Made by a program: the position numbers and the translations under genes
Shown here: positions 1-3,542 of the stretch, in pieces
Numbering within the stretch: position 1 is the first letter of the stretch
Layout of the letters: the number at the start of each line of letters is the position of its first letter
NCBI GenBank assembly: GCA_018065205.1
Contig: JAGHTR010000114.1
Coordinates: 1 to 5,800, forward strand
Direction of reading: 5' to 3'
DNA length: 5,800 nucleotides
From: Candidatus Colicola caccequi
Lineage (GTDB): Bacteria; Bacteroidota; Bacteroidia; Bacteroidales; Paludibacteraceae
The notes under the pieces: generated by a model
What the model saw: only the letters and a program-made list of their open reading frames with translations
What the model was told of the DNA's origin: nothing
The model's database searches: none

Positions 1-314
1 AAGTAGAACAGAGCAGGAGGTACGCCGTCCGTAGGGATATTAGCGATTCCGCCAAACACTGCCACATAAACGATAACCGACAAAACGGGGGTAATGAGGA
101 ACCACAAAGGACCTAATATAGTCTGTTTATACGCAGTCTTAAACGAGCGCATCACGAACAGCCAGTACATATCGCGATACCGCCACATCTCCTTCCAATC
201 CAAAGTCAGAAGGTGATCCTTAGGCGAAATCTGGATATTCCAGTAGTGCTTCGGTGCCTCCGGTGTCTGCGGACACTCCGATACTATCTCCGTATTTTTG
301 TTGTTTTCGCTCAC
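1..314 (-). CDS. ABC-2 type polysaccharide/O-antigen export permease, N-terminal part (runs off the left edge)
   Basis: About 104 codons are visible; the rest lies beyond position 1. The protein starts VSENNKNTEIVSECPQ, a short polar tail, and then carries the stretch WRYRDMYWLFVMRSFKTAYK followed by QTILGPLWFLITPVLS and a hydrophobic segment running into VFGGIANIPTDGVPP and LFY. This YRD...KQT-LGPLW...FG-IA...DG-PP-LFY pattern is characteristic of the membrane subunit of ABC-2 exporters that move O-antigen, capsule or teichoic-type polysaccharides across the inner membrane (Wzm/TagG-like). Such permeases work as dimers with a separate ATPase, which would be expected just downstream, outside the window. 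The start is taken as GTG at 312-314, because the frame is closed upstream by a TGA, with only a TTG at 348-350 in between, and the first in-frame ATG lies inside the conserved region. A Bacteroidetes promoter at 368-399 drives it. The family is clear; the exact polymer is unknown. Confidence 0.85.
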   Translation of the reverse strand, partial: MSENNKNTEIVSECPQTPEAPKHYWNIQISPKDHLLTLDWKEMWRYRDMYWLFVMRSFKTAYKQTILGPLWFLITPVLSVIVYVAVFGGIANIPTDGVPPALFY

Positions 315-331
315 GTTCTTATTCTGGGCAT

Positions 332-346
332 AGTGCTTAAAGCACT
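332..346. repeat. Near-perfect 15-nt palindrome, copy 1 (permease leader)
   Basis: AGTGCTT-A-AAGCACT is a 7-bp inverted repeat around one base. It lies in the predicted 5' leader of the permease gene, 18 nt upstream of the GTG. With the flanking CCAA (347-350) it matches, in inverted orientation, a second copy at 465-483 at 18 of 19 positions. It could be a dimeric regulator's operator or an mRNA hairpin. Its function is inferred only. Confidence 0.6.
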
Positions 347-367
347 CCAATCAATCTTTTGCGACTG

Positions 368-399
368 CAAAGGTAATGCTTTTTTTTGAATTATGCAAA
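368..399 (-). promoter_or_regulatory. Bacteroidetes housekeeping promoter for the permease gene
   Basis: Read on the minus strand there is TTTG (399-396), a 20-nt spacer with an A8 tract, and TACCTTTG (375-368). This matches the Bacteroidetes -33 TTTG / -7 TAnnTTTG consensus. Transcription would begin near 361, giving a leader of roughly 45 nt before the GTG start. The element resembles the plus-strand promoter at 2135-2166 at 30 of 34 aligned positions, including the spacer. Confidence 0.8.
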
Positions 400-407
400 T
401 AAACGAG

Positions 408-443
408 AAAAAAAATGGCAACTTCGGGTAGAAATTGCCATTT
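408..443 (-). terminator. Rho-independent terminator of the rubredoxin-ferritin-SOD unit
   Basis: On the minus strand AAATGGCAA (443-435) pairs perfectly with TTGCCATTT (421-413) across a 13-nt loop. The 3' arm runs into eight consecutive T residues (A8 on the plus strand, 408-415). It lies about 40 nt beyond the sodB stop and just before the permease promoter, so the permease is probably transcribed separately. Confidence 0.8.
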
Positions 444-468
444 AAACGGTGGTCCAGAATTATCTTGG

Positions 469-483
469 AGTGCTCTAAGCACT
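469..483. repeat. Near-perfect 15-nt palindrome, copy 2 (after the sodB stop codon)
   Basis: AGTGCT-CTA-AGCACT is a 6-bp inverted repeat around three bases and directly abuts the sodB stop codon (484-486). With the preceding TTGG (465-468) it is the inverted partner of the palindrome at 332-350. No T-tract follows on either strand, so it is not a simple terminator. Confidence 0.6.
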
Positions 484-1131
484 TCAGAAGTCCTGGAGGC
501 ATCGTTTGGAGATAACTTGCCAGTTAATGGCTAACCAGAAATTATCGATATAATCACCACGGCGATTGCGATAATCCAGGTAATACGCGTGTTCCCACAC
601 GTCTGCCACTAAGATTGGTTTGAGTCCATACCGCAAAGGATTATCGTCGTTGTAGAACTGACGAATGAGCAGTCGTCCCTCGCCGGAGATAGAATCGGTA
701 TTCCCGGAGGTATCCATGACGAGCCACACCCAGCCACTGCCGAAAAGCGAGGTGGCTGCTTGCTTGAACTCAGCACGCATCCCATCCAATGATCCAAAGG
801 ACTGCTCAATAAGAAAGAGCAACTCTTCAGACGGTTGTTTGGCATGGGAGGAAGGACGGAACTGCTCAAAGAACATCACATGATTCCAAGCCTGCCCGGC
901 GTTTTGGGCAATAGGTCCTGTAGTCGCCTCACGAGCGATATCGTCCAAGGACTTTTTACCGGTGTGCCCGGAGGCACCCTCCCATTCGGTACCGGGTACC
1001 AGACGGTTGAGGTTATCAAAATACGCCTGGGCATGCTTGGTGTAATGAGTCTCTATGGTGGCAGCACTCATCATTGGTGCTACATCACCGAAGTTATATC
1101 CCAATAAAGGAAGAATAAATAATGGATTCAT
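484..1131 (-). CDS. sodB: Superoxide dismutase, Fe/Mn family (Fe-type or cambialistic)
   Basis: The 215-residue protein covers the whole family length. It dismutates superoxide to O2 and H2O2 in the cytoplasm; no signal peptide is present. The N-terminal helical domain contains ETHYTKHAQAY with metal ligand H29, and H84 lies in QAWNHVMFF. The C-terminal domain has FGSGWVWLV and the signature DVWEHAYY with ligands D177 and H181. Q80, four residues before H84, is where Fe-type enzymes place their active-site glutamine, so iron is the likely cofactor, although Bacteroidales enzymes are often cambialistic. Y37 corresponds to the gateway tyrosine. The usual second histidine of KHHQ is replaced by A34. 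The start is ATG at 1131, since an in-frame stop lies a few codons upstream. It is the last gene of a rubredoxin-ferritin-SOD series and is separated from ferritin by 37 bp made of heptad repeats. A terminator follows at 408-443. Confidence 0.95.
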   Translation of the reverse strand: MNPLFILPLLGYNFGDVAPMMSAATIETHYTKHAQAYFDNLNRLVPGTEWEGASGHTGKKSLDDIAREATTGPIAQNAGQAWNHVMFFEQFRPSSHAKQPSEELLFLIEQSFGSLDGMRAEFKQAATSLFGSGWVWLVMDTSGNTDSISGEGRLLIRQFYNDDNPLRYGLKPILVADVWEHAYYLDYRNRRGDYIDNFWLAINWQVISKRCLQDF

Positions 1132-1133
1132 AA

Positions 1134-1175
1134 TCAGTAATCAGTTGTCAGTGTTCAGTACTCAGTTGTCAGTTA
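1134..1175. repeat. Six tandem TCAGTnn heptads between ferritin and sodB
   Basis: Reading the plus strand, six consecutive 7-mers are TCAGTAA, TCAGTTG, TCAGTGT, TCAGTAC, TCAGTTG and TCAGTTA. The first five bases are invariant and the last two vary. On the coding strand they read as NNACTGA units. The array begins in the last codon and stop codon of ferritin (the TGA is rc of 1169-1171) and ends 2 nt before the sodB ATG, so it makes up the whole ribosome-loading region of sodB. Confidence 0.9.
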
Positions 1176-1666
1176 GCACGTTGATGGAGTTTATCGTCCA
1201 GCATACGTAAACCGCAGCCGCACTCACATGCTCCGATTTGTTGTAATTCAGCCACGATAGTACGGAAGGAGTCTTCCTCTTCTACCTGTTCATCAATGAA
1301 GTACAGCAAGCGACTTTGCGTAGTAAAATCTTCCTCCTGTACAGCCATTTTCATCAGTTGGGCAATCAGTTTAGACACTTTTTCTTCATGTCTAAGCGCA
1401 TCAATAAAGAGGTCCACCGGACTTCCCCACTCGTTCGGGACTGCATTAATAGGTTGCAGGATGACCTTGTCACCCTGTTGAACCAAGTAACGGGAAAAAA
1501 TATCAGCGTGGTCCTGTTCCTCTCGAGCTTGCAGACGGAACCAATGTGCCATACCTTCGTAGTTGGCACTTTGGCACCAATTAGACATACTCAGATAGAG
1601 GTATGAGGACCACAGTTCAGCATTGATTTGGGCATTAATAGCCGCAGAAAGTTTCTTTGAAATCAT
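1169..1666 (-). CDS. ftnA: Bacterial non-haem ferritin (FtnA type)
   Basis: The 165-residue protein is typical in length for FtnA, which forms a 24-subunit cytoplasmic cage that oxidises Fe(II) and stores it as mineral. The ferroxidase ligands can be read in place: E17 (NAELWSSYLY, with Y24), E50 and H53 (REEQDH), E94 (RHEEK), and Q127 and E130 (DEQVEEE). The four-helix bundle and short fifth helix are otherwise standard, ending MLDDKLHQR. Unusual is the turn before the last helix: residues 146-152 read ACECGCG, giving cysteines at 147, 149 and 151, where FtnA proteins normally have Gly/Ser-rich sequence. The gene is codirectional with rubredoxin, 85 bp upstream, and with sodB, 37 bp downstream. 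I see no Bacteroidetes promoter in the 85-bp gap, so cotranscription with rubredoxin is likely. The start ATG at 1666 aligns with other FtnA starts. Confidence 0.95.
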   Translation of the reverse strand: MISKKLSAAINAQINAELWSSYLYLSMSNWCQSANYEGMAHWFRLQAREEQDHADIFSRYLVQQGDKVILQPINAVPNEWGSPVDLFIDALRHEEKVSKLIAQLMKMAVQEEDFTTQSRLLYFIDEQVEEEDSFRTIVAELQQIGACECGCGLRMLDDKLHQRAN

Positions 1667-1751
1667 AAAAGTTAAGGTCTAAAAATGGTTAGTTTAATGG
1701 CAATCAGAGATTGGTTTCTGTCATAATAAATAAGAATCAATCTCGTTTGCT

Positions 1752-1919
1752 CTAGTTACGGCAACAATGTTTATTGCCTGTTTTCTCGGATGGAAGAGGA
1801 GTAAAAGCGTCCTTACCTGCGCCACATCTCGGGCATTTCCAATCCTTGGGAAGGTCATTGAATCGAATGGGTTCGACCGCTTCGTCGTAGATGTACCCAC
1901 ATACACATTGGTACTTCAT
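1752..1919 (-). CDS. Short rubredoxin with an atypical first cysteine knuckle
   Basis: A 55-codon gene runs from ATG 1919-1917 to TAG 1754-1752. The protein begins MKYQCVCGYIYDEAVEP, continues through RFNDLPKDWKCPRCGAGKDAF, and ends with a polar tail containing HCCRN. Rubredoxins are small cytoplasmic Fe(Cys)4 electron carriers. In anaerobes they feed rubrerythrin, superoxide reductase or oxygen-reducing flavoproteins. The second knuckle CPRCG (C29, C32), the aromatic residues Y3, W27 and F39, and DLP-DW are all as expected, and the 13-residue loop of longer rubredoxins is absent, as in other short forms. The first knuckle reads C5-V6-C7-G8, one residue shorter than the usual CxxCG. The C-terminal tail adds two more cysteines. 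The gene is first in the ferritin-SOD series, which supports a role in oxygen or iron stress. The family call is firm; metal occupancy is uncertain because of the CxC spacing. Confidence 0.88.
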   Translation of the reverse strand: MKYQCVCGYIYDEAVEPIRFNDLPKDWKCPRCGAGKDAFTPLPSEKTGNKHCCRN

Positions 1920-1967
1920 AATTGTAAATTTTAATTGGTTATAAATGATATAAATTAATTGTTTACC

Positions 1968-1983
1968 GCAGGACTATTCCTGC
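1968..1983. promoter_or_regulatory. Inverted repeat upstream of rubredoxin (possible operator or leader hairpin)
   Basis: GCAGGA-CTAT-TCCTGC is a perfect 6-bp inverted repeat with a 4-base centre, set in otherwise A/T-rich DNA about 50 bp upstream of the rubredoxin ATG. Its higher G+C content makes it stand out. It could be a dimer-binding operator for the oxygen-stress unit or a small hairpin in its leader. No T-tract follows, so a terminator is unlikely. Confidence 0.45.
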
Positions 1984-2134
1984 TTATCACACTTATATCA
2001 AAACTCGTGCCAAACTATGCCATACAACATACAAATAATAGTAAATTTAACAAATATTAACTATTTTATATACTGCATAACATATTTTAATAATTAACAA
2101 AATAGCGTCAAATATCTGTTAACTTGTTGATTTA

Positions 2135-2166
2135 TTTGCATATATAAAAAAAAAGCAGTACCTTTG
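2135..2166 (+). promoter_or_regulatory. Bacteroidetes housekeeping promoter for the EamA transporter gene
   Basis: TTTG (2135-2138), a 20-nt spacer with a long A-tract, and TACCTTTG (2159-2166) match the Bacteroidetes -33/-7 consensus. Transcription should begin near 2173. The leader of about 74 nt is then almost entirely the repeat array at 2177-2240. Confidence 0.85.
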
Positions 2167-2176
2167 CATCGCAAAA

Positions 2177-2240
2177 ACTGATTAACGTAAACGTAAACGC
2201 AAACGTAAACTGATTAACGTAAACGTAAACGTAAACGTAA
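2177..2240 (+). repeat. Two-level tandem repeat: 2 x [ACTGATTA + 4 x ACGTAA]
   Basis: Two adjacent 32-bp units (2177-2208 and 2209-2240) each consist of ACTGATTA followed by four ACGTAA hexamers. They differ at one base (ACGCAA in the third hexamer of the first unit). The array starts within a few bases of the predicted transcription start and ends 6 bp before the ATG at 2247, so it is nearly the complete 5' leader of the transporter mRNA. Confidence 0.95.
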
Positions 2241-2246
2241 ACTAGA

Positions 2247-3158
2247 ATGTGGATTATATTAGCTATATTATCGGCTTTATGCTTAGGATGTTATGATGTG
2301 AGCAAAAAGCGTTCGCTTACCGCCAATTCGGTGGTGGGAGTGTTGACGGTGAGTGTATTGATATCCAGCGTTATCCTCTTCCCGATGTGGCTCTTATCAC
2401 GTATCTATCCGGACATGATGCAGCATACGATTTTGTATGTGCCACAAGTGGATTTATATACCCACGGACTGATTATTATCAAGTCTGCCCTCGTCTTATC
2501 TTCGTGGTTATGCGCCTACATCGCCCTCAAGCACCTGCCATTAAGCGTAGTTGCACCCATGCAGGCTACTCGTCCCATGTGGACCTTAATGGGAGCCGTC
2601 TTTCTATTCAGCGAGATATTGAACGGATGGCAATGGGCCGGTGTAGTTTGTGCATTAGGCAGCGTACTCATCTATTCATTGGTGGAACGCAAGAAAGACA
2701 AACAGGAGATGAAGGGACAGCAGACTTACCTTGTTTTTCTTATTGTTGGCATCTTGTTAGGCAGTGCCAGCGGATTATATGACAAGTACCTGATGCGTCA
2801 ATACGACCATAATGCCGTGCAAGTCTATTACACGTGGTATCAGGCTATCATGATGCTTATCGTTGCCGGAGTGAACCGCATTCAACGCGAGCGAGGAATG
2901 GTGCAGACACTCTTCTCATGGCGATGGGAAATAATCGGTATATCGGTTTTTCTGGTGCTAAGTGATTTCTTCTATCTCTTAGCCCTCACCTACCCCGATT
3001 CGTTGATTGCTGTGGTTGCCACCGCCCGCCGGGCCGGCACTATCATTCCCTTTATCTATGGTATTGTCATACTAAAAGAACAGCACCCTCTGAGGAAGGT
3101 GCTGTGTCTAAGCGGAATCCTTTTAGGATTAGTTTTCCTATTGATTGGAACTCTTTAG
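2247..3158 (+). CDS. EamA/DMT-superfamily inner-membrane transporter
   Basis: The 303-residue protein has about ten hydrophobic segments, near residues 1-16, 29-50, 73-94, 98-121, 128-146, 160-177, 191-208, 228-247, 252-275 and 283-302. They are arranged as two five-helix halves joined by a charged loop (ERKKDKQEMKGQ, around 147-158). This is the layout of EamA-domain drug/metabolite transporters. In the first half, APMQATRPMWTLMGAVFLFSE followed by GWQWAGVVCALGSVLIY fits the last two helices of an EamA repeat. In the second half ARRAGTIIPFIYGIVILKEQ is the equivalent element. The family exports or imports amino acids, nucleosides and other small metabolites; the substrate cannot be assigned here. 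ATG at 2247 is chosen because it starts the first helix and directly follows the leader array. The gene is monocistronic, driven from 2135-2166. Its stop overlaps the convergent Dabb gene stop. Confidence 0.9.
   Translation: MWIILAILSALCLGCYDVSKKRSLTANSVVGVLTVSVLISSVILFPMWLLSRIYPDMMQHTILYVPQVDLYTHGLIIIKSALVLSSWLCAYIALKHLPLSVVAPMQATRPMWTLMGAVFLFSEILNGWQWAGVVCALGSVLIYSLVERKKDKQEMKGQQTYLVFLIVGILLGSASGLYDKYLMRQYDHNAVQVYYTWYQAIMMLIVAGVNRIQRERGMVQTLFSWRWEIIGISVFLVLSDFFYLLALTYPDSLIAVVATARRAGTIIPFIYGIVILKEQHPLRKVLCLSGILLGLVFLLIGTL
3080..3105 (-). terminator. Candidate terminator for the phosphoesterase-SIMPL-Dabb unit, inside the transporter coding sequence
   Basis: ACAGCACC (3080-3087) and GGTGCTGT (3098-3105) form a perfect 8-bp stem with a 10-nt loop. 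Read on the minus strand the stem is followed by TCTTTTAG, a moderately T-rich tail. It lies about 50 nt beyond the Dabb stop codon. No other hairpin with a T-tract is seen after that gene. The plus strand has no T-tract here. Confidence 0.45.
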
Positions 3159-3460
3159 AGCGAATAATCCAAGCACACGCGTTGGATAGTATAAGGTTTC
3201 ACTTTATCGTTAGCCACGGCAACGTGAGCAGGATGCACAGCGTAAGCACGCAGTGCAGCCTCGGATTCAAGGGTGCAGTCTAACATCAGATCGCAATTAC
3301 TGGTATCAATACGCCCATCAATCTGCACATGGATATCAATCAGTCCGGGTACAACGCCCTGCAGACCTTCCAAACCGGACTTTATATCTACTAAAACATG
3401 CTGTCTCTCGGAGGCAGTCAGTTCCGGATTTAATGTCCAAAGAATAATATGCTTGACCAT
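3155..3460 (-). CDS. Dabb-family (stress-responsive alpha/beta barrel) small protein
   Basis: The 101-residue protein starts MVKHIILWTLNPELTASE and contains a helix (VLVDIKSGLEGLQG), then PGLIDIHVQIDG, SNCDLMLDCTLESEAALRAYAVHPAH (ending at H76-P77-x-H79) and VKPYTIQRVCLDYSL. This order, with the early VKH, the NYDL-like strand, the HPxH element and VKP near the end, is that of the Dabb domain, a dimeric ferredoxin-like barrel. Members are implicated in stress responses or act as small cyclases or hydrolases; the cellular role of most bacterial ones, including this one, is unknown. There is no signal peptide, so it should be cytoplasmic. It is the last gene of the minus-strand unit, 82 bp after the SIMPL gene. 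That gap is largely a repeat array (3474-3521). Its TAA shares bases with the convergent transporter's TAG. Confidence 0.88.
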   Translation of the reverse strand: MVKHIILWTLNPELTASERQHVLVDIKSGLEGLQGVVPGLIDIHVQIDGRIDTSNCDLMLDCTLESEAALRAYAVHPAHVAVANDKVKPYTIQRVCLDYSL

Positions 3461-3473
3461 AATTATTTAATTA

Positions 3474-3521
3474 ACGTAAACGTAAACTAACGCAAACTAA
3501 CGTAAACTAACGCAAACGTAA
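3474..3521. repeat. ACGYAA/ACTA array upstream of the Dabb gene
   Basis: On the plus strand the order is ACGTAA, ACGTAA, ACTA, ACGCAA, ACTA, ACGTAA, ACTA, ACGCAA, ACGTAA, with no gaps, followed by ACTGG. The middle forms a 10-bp period (ACTAACGYAA). It shares the ACGTAA hexamer with the array at 2185-2240 but lies in the opposite orientation relative to the gene it precedes. It ends 13 nt from the Dabb start codon. Confidence 0.9.
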
Positions 3522-3542
3522 ACTGGTTTTGACGTTGACCAA

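Larger units (their letters stand above)
1920..2246. other. Divergent AT-rich intergenic region between rubredoxin and the EamA transporter
   Basis: These 327 bp hold no open frame with recognisable coding character. On the plus strand they contain one clear promoter (2135-2166) followed by a repeat-built leader (2177-2240). Toward rubredoxin there is a 6-bp inverted repeat (1968-1983), and at 2011-2014 / 2032-2035 (read as rc) two TTTG boxes spaced too closely to be a confident promoter. The stretch 2030-2130 is very A/T-rich, as is common for Bacteroidetes upstream regions, and may hold regulator sites that I cannot identify. Confidence 0.6.

Noticed and set aside
332..483. Classical miniature transposon (MITE) with terminal inverted repeats
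   Set aside because: No target-site duplication is visible at the outer edges, and the interior contains functional-looking elements of the two flanking genes. This was kept only as a REPIN-like or operator-pair hypothesis.
311..502. 63-codon minus-strand open frame between sodB and the permease
   Set aside because: It spans the sodB stop, the terminator hairpin, its T-tract and the permease promoter. The composition follows those elements, with no family resemblance and a start inside sodB.
835..1107. Plus-strand open frames opposite sodB
   Set aside because: They are antisense shadows of a well-conserved enzyme with all metal ligands in frame. No promoter or family features support them.
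1721..1906. 61-codon minus-strand open frame starting MYVGTSTTK
   Set aside because: It is an out-of-frame shadow of the rubredoxin gene (1752-1919), whose own frame gives clear CPRCG and YIYD motifs.
2011..2035. Minus-strand promoter for rubredoxin
   Set aside because: The two TTTG boxes are separated by too short a spacer and the TA of the -7 box is missing. The real promoter is not identified.
2177..2240. CRISPR array
   Set aside because: The units are directly contiguous with no variable spacers, and no cas gene is present. It is a simple tandem repeat.
2387..2782. 131-codon plus-strand open frame inside the transporter gene
   Set aside because: It overlaps the EamA transporter completely in another frame. 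The EamA frame carries the expected hydrophobic periodicity and this one does not.
3167..3187. ATCCAA...TTGGAT stem as a plus-strand terminator for the transporter
   Set aside because: It has only 6 bp, lies in the Dabb coding sequence and has no T-tract after it.
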